Below are positions 34,531 to 43,489 of a stretch of 64,000 bases of DNA, in pieces. A program made the translations under genes and the position numbers. Position 1 is the stretch's first letter. Every line of letters begins with the position of its first letter. The DNA is taken from positions 186,001 through 250,000 of the forward strand of contig CAKTIO010000004.1 of the NCBI GenBank assembly GCA_934565855.1. The letters run 5' to 3'. The stretch comes from an uncultured Dysosmobacter sp. GTDB taxonomy: Bacteria > Bacillota > Clostridia > Oscillospirales > Oscillospiraceae. The notes below the pieces were generated by a model, which did no database searches, was not told the DNA's origin, and saw nothing but the letters and a program-made list of their open reading frames with translations.

Positions 34531-36279
34531 TCAGCCGCGGGGCAGCTGATAGCGGTTCAGATCGGCTTTCAGATCCCGGGCGAAGGAATTTCCCGCCTTG
34601 ACCTCCTGCAGATAGGAGTGGGCATTCAGTCCCGGCGTCTCCGACTCAATGACGCAGATGGCAATGTTGGAGCAGTGATCGGACACCCGCTCGATGTTGG
34701 TCAAAAGATCATTCAGAACAAAACCAAGCTGAATGGTGCATTTTCCGCTTTGCAGCCGTTCGATATGCCGCAGGCGGATCTCTTCGATCAGCTGGTCGAT
34801 GGTTTCCTCCAACGGCTCAATGCGGGAGGCGGAGCTGACATCGTTTTGAATGAAGCTGTCAAAGGTCTGACTGAGAATGTCCCGGACCGCCTGATCCAGA
34901 ACATGCAGCTCACCGGAGGCAGCATCGGAAAAGTGCAGCTCCTTTTCCTTCAGTTCCCGGGCGGATTCCTGTAAATTCAGGGCATGGTCTCCGATGCGCT
35001 CAAAGTCATTGATGGAGTGCAGCAGCCGGGAAACATCCTGGCTGTCCTCTGCGGAAATGCCCTTGCGGGAGATCTCCACCAGATAGCTGCCCAGATGGTC
35101 CTCGTAAAGGTCCAGCTTGTCCTCATTGGAAAGAATACTGCCCTCCCGGTCGGTGTCGTATTCCTTTAGCTGCTGCAATGCCAGCAGCAGGTTCTGGTGT
35201 GCCAGCTCTGCCATCTGGTTGGTCATATTTACACATTCGCTGATGGCAACGCTGGGAGTACGCAGCAGCCGGGGGTCCAGAAAAGCGACCTCGGCAGTCT
35301 TGTCCTCCTGATTCACCAGAAGACACGCCAGCTTTTCCAACTGGCGTGAGAAGGGCAGCAGCAGGGCGGTGGTGACTACATTAAAAATGGTATGGCAGAA
35401 GGCAATGCCCACCGCGCCGATGGGCTGCCCGATAAAGGTGAAGTGCAGCAGGGCATTGGCACCGTAAAAAACCACCAGACAGAAAGCGGTGCCGATGACG
35501 TTGAAGGAGATGTGTACGGCAGCTACCCGCTTGGCGTTCCGGGAGACACCGATGGAGCTGAGCAAAGCGGTGACACAGGTGCCGATGTTCTGTCCCATGA
35601 TGATGGGAATTGCCATGCCGTAGGTAATGCTGCCGGTCAGTGCCAGCGCCTGTAAAATGCCGACAGAGGCAGCGGAGGATTGAATGACACCGGTAAAGAC
35701 TGCGCCCACGGCAACGCCCAGCAGGGGATTCTGGAAGGCGGTCAGCAGCTGCTCGAATTCGGGCATTTCCGCCAGAGGACTGACAGCGTCCTTCATCAGC
35801 TCCATGCCATACATTAAAATGGCAAAGCCCACCATGATACGCCCGATATCCCGGCGACGCTGCTTTTTGGAGCCCATGATGAAGATAATGCCGATCAGGG
35901 CGATGACCGGAGAGAAGTTCTCCGGCTTCAGAAGATTGATCCAGACGTTGCTGCTCTCCAGCCCTGTGAGGGAGAGGATCCAGGCGGTGAGCGTGGTGCC
36001 GATATTGGAACCCATGATGACGCCGATGGTCTGCCCCAGCTCCATGACGCCGGAGTTTACCAGTCCTACCAGCATGACGGTCATGGCAGAGGAGGACTGG
36101 ATGGCAATGGTGATGCCCGCGCCCAGCAGAAGGCTTTTCAGAGGATTGGAGGTCATGCGCTTCAGGGTGCGTTCCAGCTTGCCGCCCGCCATCTTTTCCA
36201 GACTTTTTGACATGGTATTCATGCCGTACAGGAAGAAGGCAAGACCGCCGCAGAGGGTTAAAATGGAATAAATGTCCAT
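34531..36279 (-). CDS. Na/Pi cotransporter family protein with PhoU-like domain
   Basis: A 582-residue protein. Residues about 1-310 are a PNaS-family membrane domain with two inverted repeats, each carrying a QSSSA/QSSAA signature (IAIQSSSAMTVMLVGL and GVIQSSAASVGILQA) and a following GSNIGTT/GQNIGTC. Residues about 340-560 are a PhoU-like helical domain (INDFERIGDHALNLQESA; ERVSDHCSNIAICVI) presumed to sense or regulate phosphate. This is the NptA/YjbB type, and the transport direction may be uptake or export. ATG 36277-36279 has AAAGGAGC. A PhoP-like box lies about 150 bases upstream. Confidence 0.92.
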   Translation of the reverse strand: MDIYSILTLCGGLAFFLYGMNTMSKSLEKMAGGKLERTLKRMTSNPLKSLLLGAGITIAIQSSSAMTVMLVGLVNSGVMELGQTIGVIMGSNIGTTLTAWILSLTGLESSNVWINLLKPENFSPVIALIGIIFIMGSKKQRRRDIGRIMVGFAILMYGMELMKDAVSPLAEMPEFEQLLTAFQNPLLGVAVGAVFTGVIQSSAASVGILQALALTGSITYGMAIPIIMGQNIGTCVTALLSSIGVSRNAKRVAAVHISFNVIGTAFCLVVFYGANALLHFTFIGQPIGAVGIAFCHTIFNVVTTALLLPFSRQLEKLACLLVNQEDKTAEVAFLDPRLLRTPSVAISECVNMTNQMAELAHQNLLLALQQLKEYDTDREGSILSNEDKLDLYEDHLGSYLVEISRKGISAEDSQDVSRLLHSINDFERIGDHALNLQESARELKEKELHFSDAASGELHVLDQAVRDILSQTFDSFIQNDVSSASRIEPLEETIDQLIEEIRLRHIERLQSGKCTIQLGFVLNDLLTNIERVSDHCSNIAICVIESETPGLNAHSYLQEVKAGNSFARDLKADLNRYQLPRG

Positions 36280-36383
36280 AGCTGCTCCTTTATTTTACAG
36301 TGTTTTTACCGCCCGTTCACAGAACCCTTGAAAATGGACCGCTTTGCCGGACCGAAAACCAGCGCGGCACAACAACACATTTT

Positions 36384-36449
36384 ATTATACGGGCGGGAGG
36401 GATGGATAGAAAGCATGGGCGTGTCAAACCTGTGTAAAATCTATGTAAA
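36384..36449 (-). promoter_or_regulatory. Candidate PhoP box upstream of the Na/Pi cotransporter
   Basis: Read on the minus strand, TTTACA-N5-TTTACA-N5-TTGACA occurs with exact 11-base period (36444-36449, 36433-36438, 36422-36427). This is the direct-repeat arrangement recognised by Bacillus PhoP. A perfect TATAAT lies downstream at 36384-36389. The gap between last repeat and -10 (32 bases) is longer than usual. The link to phosphate control rests on the adjacent gene and pattern only. Confidence 0.5.
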
Positions 36450-36503
36450 ATTTTACGCGGTCTTCCACAAAATCATACCTGCCGGGATCGGTGCAGCGGA
36501 TTC

Positions 36504-36533
36504 TTGACAGGAAAAGAGTAGAGATGCTATCAT
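36504..36533 (+). promoter_or_regulatory. Promoter of the YhcH-type gene
   Basis: TTGACA (36504-36509), 18-base spacer, TATCAT (36528-36533). Confidence 0.75.
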
Positions 36534-36567
36534 CATGCAGAGAGAATGAAGAAAAGAGGAAACGGAA

Positions 36568-37032
36568 ATGATCGTTGACCGGATACAGAATTATCAAACC
36601 TACTGCGGGGCGGTGCCTGGGCTGCGGGAGGGCATGGCGTTTGTAAAAACGCTGACTGACCAGCCTGTTGGAACCTACTCCAACCCAGATTACCCGGGGA
36701 TGTTCGCTATGGTGCAGGAGGGGCCCACCTGCGAGATCGGGCAAAACCGGATGGAGAGCCACCGCCGCCGTTTGGATGTGCAGCTTTTACTGGACGGACA
36801 GGAAGCGGTGGAATGGGAAGAAATTTCCAGTTTGACGCCGGACGGGGAATATGATCCGAAGAAGGACTTTGCCTTTTATCACGGCGGTGGCAGACGGATG
36901 GAGTTGTCCGCAGGAATGTTCTATATCCTTTTTCCGCAGGATGGACACCGGTGCTGTGGAAGGGTCACGGGAGAAGCCGGAGAGCATTACCGTAAGATCG
37001 TGCTGAAGCTCCCGGTGGAGGAAGCGCGCTGA
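36568..37032 (+). CDS. YhcH/YjgK/YiaL-family protein (DUF386)
   Basis: A 154-residue cupin-like protein. The family core is visible: ESHRRRLDVQLLLDGQEAVE, where the His is a metal ligand in the family. FAFYHGGG and MFYILFPQDGHRCC follow, with conserved Phe-Pro-x-D-x-H; and a late KIVLKLPV. Members include EbgC (beta-galactosidase small subunit) and NanQ-type sialic-acid anomerases, so a role in sugar handling is likely, but the substrate is not indicated by neighbours. Own promoter upstream and terminator downstream; ATG 36568 follows AAGAGGAAACGG. Confidence 0.88.
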   Translation: MIVDRIQNYQTYCGAVPGLREGMAFVKTLTDQPVGTYSNPDYPGMFAMVQEGPTCEIGQNRMESHRRRLDVQLLLDGQEAVEWEEISSLTPDGEYDPKKDFAFYHGGGRRMELSAGMFYILFPQDGHRCCGRVTGEAGEHYRKIVLKLPVEEAR

Positions 37033-37045
37033 GACTGAAAAGATG

Positions 37046-37087
37046 AAAAAGGATGCCGCCCTGAAGTTCAGGACGACATCCTTTTTA
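37046..37087. terminator. Terminator between YhcH-type and recQ genes
   Basis: AAAAAGGATG pairs with CATCCTTTTT, extended by CCCTGAA/TTCAGGA with one mismatch. T-runs in both directions; serves the convergent genes. Confidence 0.88.
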
Positions 37088-37104
37088 TTGCGCTTTCTAA
37101 GCTA

Positions 37105-38934
37105 TTATTCCGATGCTTCGGAGAATTTCTGGATCAGAGACAGGAAAGCGTCGCCGTACTGCTCTGCTTTACGGACGCCGACACCGCTGACGCCCAGCAG
37201 CTCCTGCTGGGTGCGGGGTTGCCGGAACGCCATATCCCGCAGGGTCTGATCGGAAAAGACCACAAAGGCGGGAACGCCCTGCTGCCGGGCAAGCTTGGTG
37301 CGCAGCTCCTTCAACTGGTCAAACAGTTGGGACTGCCGGGCATCCAGCTTTTCAAAGACAGGACGGCGCTTTTCACTGGGAATGACTACCTTCATGCGTA
37401 TGTCAGGGAGAGAGGAGGGATCGGTGCGCAGGATCGCAATTGCCTTATCTGTCAGCCGCAGCGTGGGATAGGACCCCTCTGTCAGCAGAAGATAGCCCTC
37501 ATCCACCAGAAAGCGGATACGGTCCTGTACCTCCTGCTGGGTCAGGTGGGAGAGAACACAGTAGGTTCCCTCTTCATTGAGCCGGTAGCGCAGAATACGC
37601 TCATCCCGCCCGCCGCAGAGAATGGCGGCAATGAGTGTGATGCCGTAATGCTCTCCGGTGTCGGAAACGCAGCGCAGGATCCGGCGGGCTTCCGGTCCGA
37701 TGTCCCGTTCCTCAAAGTTGTGCAGGCAGTTCCAGCAGTTTCCACAGTTGGCGGGTGCGTGTTCTCCAAAATAACTCAGCAGGAACTGCCGCAGGCAGCT
37801 GCGGCAGCGGCAGTAAAAGGTCATCTGCTTCAGACGTTCCAGGTCCCGCTGGCGCAGCTGGGCGGCGGTTTCCGGAGAGACACCCTCCGCAGGCTGGCTA
37901 TGGTCTATGAGATACTGTGCGGTGCGCACGTCCTGACCGCTATACAGCAGGATGCAGGAGGCTGCTGCCCCGTCCCGTCCGGCGCGCCCTGCTTCCTGAT
38001 AATAGCTTTCCAGATCCTTGGGCATGTTGTAGTGGACAACATAGCGGACATCCGATTTGTCGATGCCCATGCCGAAGGCGTTGGTGGCAACCATGATGCG
38101 GCGGCGGTCAAACAGAAAATCCTCCTGATTTTTCCGGCGCTCCTCCGGCTCCAGTCCCGCGTGATAGCGGGTGGCGTCCAGACCGGCGGCACAGAGGGCA
38201 TCGCAGACCTCCTCCACATTTTTCCGGGTGGAGCAGTAGACGATGCCGCATTCACCGGGATGCTCCCGGATGACGGACAGCAGCTCTGCCGGGCGGGAGG
38301 AGGGATGACGGACCTCAAAATAAAGGTTGGCACGGTCGAAGCCGGTGACCTGCTCCAGGGGCTGTTCCAGCTTCAGAAGCCGCTGAATGTCCTCCCGGAC
38401 CTTTGGCGTGGCGGTGGCGGTAAAGGCTCCCACCGGAGGACGCTGGGGCAGGGAGGCGAGAAAGTCCGGAATGGTCAGGTAAGCGGGACGGAAGTCCTGT
38501 CCCCATTGGGAAATGCAGTGGGCTTCGTCCACAGCCAGCAGGGAGATGCTGGCGGATTGAACAAACTCCTGAAAAGCGGGGGTGTTCAGCCGTTCCGGCG
38601 CAACGTAAATGATGCGGTACCAACCGTCTTTTGCGCGGGAGAGCGCCAGCTGATACTGCCGGAAGGTCAGGGAGCTGTTGAGAAAGGCGGCGGGAATGCC
38701 CATCTGCACCAGCTGCGTCACTTGGTCCCGCATCAGCGAGACCAGTGGAGAGACCACCAGTGTGATGCCTGGCAGCAGCATGGCGGGGATCTGGTAACAC
38801 AGGGATTTTCCGCCGCCGGTGGGCATCACATTCAGAACATCCCTTCCCGCCAGCAGGGCGTCGATGATGGGCTCCTGTCCGGGACGGAAGGAGTCGTAGC
38901 CATAATAGGTTTTTAAAAGTTCCAGTTTTGTCAT
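37105..38934 (-). CDS. recQ: ATP-dependent DNA helicase RecQ
   Basis: A 609-residue 3'-5' helicase. Motif 0 is YYGYDSFRPGQ; Walker A is PTGGGKS (38-44); the DEAH box is DEAHCISQWG at 136-145; TATATP is motif III; QEAGRAGRDG is motif VI. The RecQ zinc-binding cluster is present (CRCRSCLRQF, CGNCWNC), then a winged helix, and a C-terminal HRDC domain (FVVFSDQTLRDMAFRQPRTQ, LLGVSGVG). Length and order are normal. Acts in recombination and fork repair. The RBS AGCAGGT is modest. It is not obviously in an operon with the aldehyde dehydrogenase gene 22 bases upstream, though read-through is possible. Confidence 0.96.
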   Translation of the reverse strand: MTKLELLKTYYGYDSFRPGQEPIIDALLAGRDVLNVMPTGGGKSLCYQIPAMLLPGITLVVSPLVSLMRDQVTQLVQMGIPAAFLNSSLTFRQYQLALSRAKDGWYRIIYVAPERLNTPAFQEFVQSASISLLAVDEAHCISQWGQDFRPAYLTIPDFLASLPQRPPVGAFTATATPKVREDIQRLLKLEQPLEQVTGFDRANLYFEVRHPSSRPAELLSVIREHPGECGIVYCSTRKNVEEVCDALCAAGLDATRYHAGLEPEERRKNQEDFLFDRRRIMVATNAFGMGIDKSDVRYVVHYNMPKDLESYYQEAGRAGRDGAAASCILLYSGQDVRTAQYLIDHSQPAEGVSPETAAQLRQRDLERLKQMTFYCRCRSCLRQFLLSYFGEHAPANCGNCWNCLHNFEERDIGPEARRILRCVSDTGEHYGITLIAAILCGGRDERILRYRLNEEGTYCVLSHLTQQEVQDRIRFLVDEGYLLLTEGSYPTLRLTDKAIAILRTDPSSLPDIRMKVVIPSEKRRPVFEKLDARQSQLFDQLKELRTKLARQQGVPAFVVFSDQTLRDMAFRQPRTQQELLGVSGVGVRKAEQYGDAFLSLIQKFSEASE

Positions 38935-38956
38935 GACAGACCTGCTTTTTAAAAGA

Positions 38957-40336
38957 TCATTTCAGGAAAAAGTGGATGAGCTTGTCGTGCAGGGACGTGT
39001 AGGGCTGGTAGCGCATGGGCAGATCCAGCCAGGTTTTTTTATCCACAATGCTTTTCCGGTGAGAAAAGGCTTCAAAGCCGGCACGCCCGTGGTACGCGCC
39101 CATGCCGCTCTCTCCCACGCCGCCAAAGCCCATGGAGGATGTGGCAAGATGGATGACCACATCGTTGACACAGCCGCCGCCGAAGGAACAGCGGTCCAGA
39201 AGATCGCGGATCACGGGGCGGTTTTCCGAAAATAAATACAGTGCCAGTGGTTTGGGGCGGTTTGCCAGCAGAGTGGGGATCTCCTCAATGTCCCGGTAGG
39301 TCAGCACCGGCAGAATGGGACCGAAGATCTCCTCCTGCATGACAGCATCATCCCAGCAGACACCGTCCATTACCGTGGGAGCAATCTGCAATGCTTCCGG
39401 ACGGCACTCTCCGCCGCAGAATACCTTTTCCGGCATCAAAAGGCGGCGCAGGCGCTGGTAGTGCTTTTCGTTGATGATATGCCCATAATTGGGATTTTCC
39501 AGCGGCTGTGCGCCGAACTGGCGGGTGATCTCCCGCCGAAGGTGGGATAAGAATTCCTCCTTAACGGATTCCTGGCAGAGGATATAGTCCGGCGCAACGC
39601 AGGTCTGTCCACAGTTGAGAAATTTACCGAAAACGATCCGGCGGGCAGCCAGCGGCAGCTGTGCGGAGGCTTCTATGATGCAGGGACTTTTGCCGCCCAA
39701 TTCCAGCACGGCGGGCGTGAGATGCTCTGCAGCGCGGCGCAGGACCTCCTTACCGACAGATTGGGACCCGGTGAAAAAGATCATGTCGAATTTCTGAGAC
39801 AGCAGGCTGCTGTTTTCCTGCCTGCCGCCGGATACCACGCGGACCAGCTCCGGCGGGAAGCAGCCGCCTAAAAGCTCGGCAAGGACCTGACTGGTGGCAG
39901 GGGAATAGGCGCTGGGCTTTACCACGGCGGTGTTGCCCGCCGCCAGCGCGTCACACAGGGGACCGATGGTCAAAAGAAAGGGGTAGTTCCAGGGACTCAT
40001 AATAAGGACCGTGCCGTAGGGCGAGGGCTTGACAAAGCTGCGGGAGACATACTGTGCCAAGGGGGTGGGAACGCGCCGCTCCCGGGAAAGCCGGGCGGTG
40101 TGGGAAATCATCCAGCTCAGCTCACTGAGCGCCAGTCCGGTTTCGCACATATAGCTTTCAGCGGGGCTTTTTCCAAGGTCTGCCCGCAAAGCTTCGTGGA
40201 TGCAGTCCTGCCGGGCGAGGATGGCGGCACGGAGCTGCTTCAGCGCGTCAATGCGCGCTGCTGCCGGCAGGGTGCGCCTGGTTTGAAAGCAGGCACGTTG
40301 ACTTTCCACGATCTGACGGATCTCCGACTCGTTCAT
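38957..40336 (-). CDS. NAD(P)-dependent aldehyde dehydrogenase
   Basis: A 459-residue class 3-type aldehyde dehydrogenase (YwdH/CalB group). Catalytic residues are present: Cys246 in NCGQTCVAP, general base Glu212 in LELGGKSP, the Asn in SPWNYPF, and the cofactor loop FFTGSQSVGK. The FGPILP segment is also intact. The C-terminus is hydrophobic (LIHFFLK). Start ATG 40334-40336 behind GGAAGGAGC lies within the end of the alcohol-dehydrogenase gene (89-base overlap), so the two are co-translated. Together they would interconvert an alcohol, its aldehyde and the acid, possibly for aldehyde detoxification. Confidence 0.93.
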   Translation of the reverse strand: MNESEIRQIVESQRACFQTRRTLPAAARIDALKQLRAAILARQDCIHEALRADLGKSPAESYMCETGLALSELSWMISHTARLSRERRVPTPLAQYVSRSFVKPSPYGTVLIMSPWNYPFLLTIGPLCDALAAGNTAVVKPSAYSPATSQVLAELLGGCFPPELVRVVSGGRQENSSLLSQKFDMIFFTGSQSVGKEVLRRAAEHLTPAVLELGGKSPCIIEASAQLPLAARRIVFGKFLNCGQTCVAPDYILCQESVKEEFLSHLRREITRQFGAQPLENPNYGHIINEKHYQRLRRLLMPEKVFCGGECRPEALQIAPTVMDGVCWDDAVMQEEIFGPILPVLTYRDIEEIPTLLANRPKPLALYLFSENRPVIRDLLDRCSFGGGCVNDVVIHLATSSMGFGGVGESGMGAYHGRAGFEAFSHRKSIVDKKTWLDLPMRYQPYTSLHDKLIHFFLK

Positions 40337-41546
40337 TCTGAGGTGCTCCTTCCATCACTGCATAGTAAAAGTATTCCAGCTCGGTGTGGTCCCACAGCCG
40401 GGGAACGGGATAAAGGGGATTTGCCTCCCGGTCGGCATAGCGCGCCAGCTGGGGAATGTCCTCGGCGTGAATGCCCTCCAACCGGGTGGGAATGCCCATT
40501 TCCCGGTTCATCCGGCGGATCGCCCGGATCAGGGCGGCTGCGCCAATGGCGTCGGATTCCTCCGGAGTAGAAAGACCTGCGGCGTAGCTGAGCTGGTGCA
40601 GCTTTTTCTCTGCGCTGGGACCATATGCTTCCAGTACGATGGGCAGCAGCACAGAGTTTGCCAGCCCGTGGGGAATGTTGTATCGCCCGCCCAGAGAGTG
40701 CGCCACCGCATGAACATAGCCTACATAGGATTTACTGAAGGCGCTGCCAGCCAGAAATGCGGCTTGCAGCATCTGCTCCCGGGCTTCCATGTCGCTGCCA
40801 TTTTCCACAGCACGCTTCAGATAGGTAAAAATCAGCTGGACTGCTTTTGTGGCGGCGGCGCGGGTCTCACAGGTGGTGGACCCGCCGATGTATGCCTCAA
40901 TGGCGTGGGTCAGTGCGTCCATTCCGGTGGTGGCGGTGACGAAGGGCGGCAGGCTGCGGGTGACCTCCGGGTCCAGCACGGCGTAGCGGGGAATCAGAGG
41001 AAAGTCATTGATGGGATATTTGTGATGGGTGGCGGGGTCCGTGATGACCGCAGCGAGGGTTGTTTCACTGCCTGTTCCGGCTGTGGTGGGAATGGCGACC
41101 AGCACCGGCAGGCGGCGGTGAATTTTTAAAATACCGTTCATCTCACCCAACGTCTTTTTCGGCTGGGCAAGACGTGCGCCCACCGCCTTGGCACAGTCGA
41201 TGGAGGAGCCGCCGCCAAAGGCGATAAGTCCCTGACATTGCTGCTGCAAATAGCGCTGCCGTGCCGCCTCTACATTGTCCACCGTGGGGTTGGCAACGGT
41301 GTCATCGTAAACGGTGCAGAGGATGCCGGACTCGGAGAGCGCCTGCTCCAGGGAAGCGGTCAATCCGGCGCCGCGGATTCGGGCATCCGTTACCAGCAAG
41401 ATGCGGGAAATGCCCTCCTGCTTCAAAGCGCCGGGAACATCCTGTACCCGGTGCAGAAGCTGAGGCGTCCGGTAGGGCAGAAAGGGCAGCGCCAGCCGAA
41501 ATACCAGCTGGTAGGCGCGGCACCAGCCTTTGCGCAGAAAATTCAT
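40248..41546 (-). CDS. Iron-containing alcohol dehydrogenase
   Basis: A 432-residue enzyme of the group III (Fe-ADH) family. The NAD-binding loop is FGGGSSIDCAKA. The metal ligands are in GMDALTHAIEAY (Asp and His), and in HAVAHSLGGRYNIPHG (two His). TTAGTGSE is the family signature. The first 35 residues (FLRKGWCRAYQLVFRLALPF) form a hydrophobic extension before the Rossmann part. The last 35 residues, beyond FYYAVMEG, are not conserved-looking and overlap the aldehyde-dehydrogenase gene by 89 bases, as if the original stop was lost. Start 41546 lies two bases from the MarR stop. Confidence 0.92.
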   Translation of the reverse strand: MNFLRKGWCRAYQLVFRLALPFLPYRTPQLLHRVQDVPGALKQEGISRILLVTDARIRGAGLTASLEQALSESGILCTVYDDTVANPTVDNVEAARQRYLQQQCQGLIAFGGGSSIDCAKAVGARLAQPKKTLGEMNGILKIHRRLPVLVAIPTTAGTGSETTLAAVITDPATHHKYPINDFPLIPRYAVLDPEVTRSLPPFVTATTGMDALTHAIEAYIGGSTTCETRAAATKAVQLIFTYLKRAVENGSDMEAREQMLQAAFLAGSAFSKSYVGYVHAVAHSLGGRYNIPHGLANSVLLPIVLEAYGPSAEKKLHQLSYAAGLSTPEESDAIGAAALIRAIRRMNREMGIPTRLEGIHAEDIPQLARYADREANPLYPVPRLWDHTELEYFYYAVMEGAPQNERVGDPSDRGKSTCLLSNQAHPAGSSAH

Positions 41547-41547
41547 T

Positions 41548-42009
41548 TTAAAGTTCTTCCTCCCGTTCGGTGCAGTATTCCTGCAAATTTTGCGCGATAT
41601 GGGTCAACGTGCTGTAAAACAGGGCACGCTGGGAGGAGCTAAGTCCTCTGCCGCCCCGTTCCACCGCCACACGAATACGGTCGTTTACCGCTGCGGCGAC
41701 CTGCTGTCCCTCCGGAGTCAGGACCAGCCGGGCGCGGTAGCTCCGTCCGCCGGAGACAGGCGGAAGGCGGCGCAGAAGACAGCGCTCCTCCAGCAGGGCG
41801 ATCCAGCGGGAGACCGCTGCCTTGTCCTCTTCACAGAGGGCGGACAGCTCCGCCGAGGTCAGTCCCTCTGGATGGCGGCTCAGATGAAACAGGCAGAGGG
41901 CGTGTCCGCCCTTGAGATGAAATTCCGTCATTTCCATAGCCTTGATCCGCTGAATACAGCGGTACAGTGTGGAAATGGCGGCTGTGAAGGTTTCAAACCG
42001 CTGTTCCAT
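41548..42009 (-). CDS. MarR-family transcriptional regulator
   Basis: A 153-residue winged-helix repressor. The recognition region reads LTSAELSALCEEDKAAVSRW, with wing residues RLPPVSGGRSYRARLVLTPEG. It is the first gene of the operon MarR-alcohol dehydrogenase-aldehyde dehydrogenase, and its promoter contains a palindrome at the transcription start, so autorepression relieved by a substrate (perhaps an aldehyde or alcohol) is likely. ATG 42007-42009 fits the domain N-terminus (MEQRFETFTAAIS); longer frames run into the promoter. Confidence 0.9.
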   Translation of the reverse strand: MEQRFETFTAAISTLYRCIQRIKAMEMTEFHLKGGHALCLFHLSRHPEGLTSAELSALCEEDKAAVSRWIALLEERCLLRRLPPVSGGRSYRARLVLTPEGQQVAAAVNDRIRVAVERGGRGLSSSQRALFYSTLTHIAQNLQEYCTEREEEL

Positions 42010-42040
42010 GAGAGAGCCCTGCCTTTCCTGCGTGCATAGA

Positions 42041-42090
42041 TGTTGATTTGTCAACAAGCGGAGTATACTGCGGGAAAAGGGAGGTGTCAA
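42041..42090 (-). promoter_or_regulatory. Promoter and MarR-type operator of the ADH/ALDH operon
   Basis: On the minus strand TTGACA (42085-42090), 17-base spacer, TATACT (42062-42067). The palindrome TGTTGA-TTTG-TCAACA (42041-42056) covers the expected transcription start. Its size and location suit autorepression by the MarR gene next to it. Confidence 0.82.
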
Positions 42091-42151
42091 TGAAGAAGGA
42101 AAACTTTTTGAGAATTTCTGACACGGTTCTGAAAAGTAGAGACTATACCAT

Positions 42152-42183
42152 AAAAACACCCGGCTGCCGCATTGGCAGCCGGG
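42152..42183 (-). terminator. Terminator of the radical SAM gene
   Basis: CCCGGCTGCC/GGCAGCCGGG stem, 5-base loop, TTTTT on the minus strand after TG. Confidence 0.88.
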
Positions 42184-42189
42184 AAGCCC

Positions 42190-43083
42190 TCAGAAGCGGC
42201 TGCCCTGTTCGATATCATCTCTCAGAAACGCCTGCTGAATGGCGTTCCAGACCCGCTTTTTATCACCGCTCCACAGCGGTGCCAGCAGATCCCGCTTGGC
42301 GCCGTCTCCGGTAAGCCGGTGAATGACCATTTTCCGGGGAATTACCTGTACACAGCGCTCCAAAAGGGAGATGTATTCCTCTAACTCCAATACAGGCACC
42401 CGACCTGCCTGCCATTCCAGGGCGAGATCGGTGCCGCGCAGGACGTGCAGCAGGTGGAACTTGATACCATCTGCGCCGGAAGTACCAATATAATGGGCAG
42501 TTTCCTCCATCATTTTCGGGGTTTCTCCTGGAATGCCCAGAATCTGATGAACGATCACCGTGATCCCGTGCTGCTTCAAGGCGCTCACAGCTGCATCGAA
42601 GATGGGCAGTTCATACCCCCGGCGCAGATATGCAGCGGACAGGGGATGGATGGTTTGCAGCCCTAATTCGACCCAGACGGGCTTTTGACGGTTCAATTCT
42701 TCCAATAAGGAGAGGATGGGACCGCTCAGACAGTCCGGGCGGGTGGCAATGGAAAGCGCAGCGATTTCAGGGGGCTGGATGGCGGCGGTATACAGCGGGC
42801 GCAGTACCTCCGCCGGGGCATAGGTGTTGGTGAAGGATTGAAAGTAAGCGATATACTTTGGGGCGGGACCTGCTTTTGCCGCTACCCGGAGCTTTGCCGC
42901 TTCCAGCTGCGCGGGAATCGTCCCTGCGGCGGCAAAGGTTCCGGCACCATCACAGAAGATGCAGCCCCGGCTGCCTAAGGTCCCGTCCCGGTTGGGGCAG
43001 GAGCAGCCGGAGGAGAGAGCGAGCTTATAGACCTTGCAGCCGAAGGTGCGCTTCAGATAGTCGTTAAGACGGTTCCAGTACAT
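42190..43083 (-). CDS. TIGR01212-family radical SAM protein (YtqA/YhcC-like)
   Basis: A 297-residue radical SAM protein. The cluster motif follows the YhcC pattern: CSCPNRDGTLGSRGCIFC (about 27-44), where three Cys bind the 4Fe-4S cluster. FTNTYAP, IATRPDCL, VELGLQTIHPLSAAYLRRGY and GIPGETPKMMEETAHYI follow, as in the family. The target of this family is not established. Next upstream gene on the same strand (MazG-like) ends only 6 bases before its start, suggesting co-transcription. Confidence 0.93.
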   Translation of the reverse strand: MYWNRLNDYLKRTFGCKVYKLALSSGCSCPNRDGTLGSRGCIFCDGAGTFAAAGTIPAQLEAAKLRVAAKAGPAPKYIAYFQSFTNTYAPAEVLRPLYTAAIQPPEIAALSIATRPDCLSGPILSLLEELNRQKPVWVELGLQTIHPLSAAYLRRGYELPIFDAAVSALKQHGITVIVHQILGIPGETPKMMEETAHYIGTSGADGIKFHLLHVLRGTDLALEWQAGRVPVLELEEYISLLERCVQVIPRKMVIHRLTGDGAKRDLLAPLWSGDKKRVWNAIQQAFLRDDIEQGSRF

Positions 43084-43089
43084 CTGATG

Positions 43090-43422
43090 TCATAGCTCCG
43101 TGTATTTTGTGCTTTTCCCATAGGCTTTTTCCACGGGGTAGTGTGCCTCATTCCGGTCGAATTTCTCGTTGAGGATCTCGTCCACGTCCAATCCACAGGC
43201 ATCCGCCATCAAAAAGCAGTAGCTGAGTACGTCTGCCAGCTCCTCCCGGATTTTTGCCTGCTTTTCCCGGCATTCCAAATCGGTCCCGCTCCATTGAAAT
43301 ACCTCCAGCAGCTCCGCTGCTTCCAGAGTCAGGGAAATGGCAAGGTCCTTGGGTGTGTGAAACTGCTTCCAGCTGCGGTCGTCTCTGAATTTCAGAATTC
43401 GTTGAATAGTCGAGTCCTTCAT
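43090..43422 (-). CDS. MazG-like nucleotide pyrophosphohydrolase
   Basis: A 110-residue all-alpha NTP pyrophosphohydrolase of the RS21-C6/dCTPase type. The metal-binding residues are in EAAELLEVFQW (E-x2-E) and EELADVLSYCFLMADACGLD (E-x3-D), separated by the usual 20 or so residues. Such enzymes hydrolyse non-canonical nucleotides, typically dCTP derivatives, to protect DNA. ATG 43420-43422 fits AGGAG at 9 bases; an ATG two codons earlier is too close. Precedes the radical SAM gene by 6 bases. Confidence 0.9.
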   Translation of the reverse strand: MKDSTIQRILKFRDDRSWKQFHTPKDLAISLTLEAAELLEVFQWSGTDLECREKQAKIREELADVLSYCFLMADACGLDVDEILNEKFDRNEAHYPVEKAYGKSTKYTEL

Positions 43423-43489
43423 GGTCATGTGCTCCTTGTGTTTTTTGCAGATTATAGCACAGAAGGGTGGATAACCGCAAGAAATGGGA

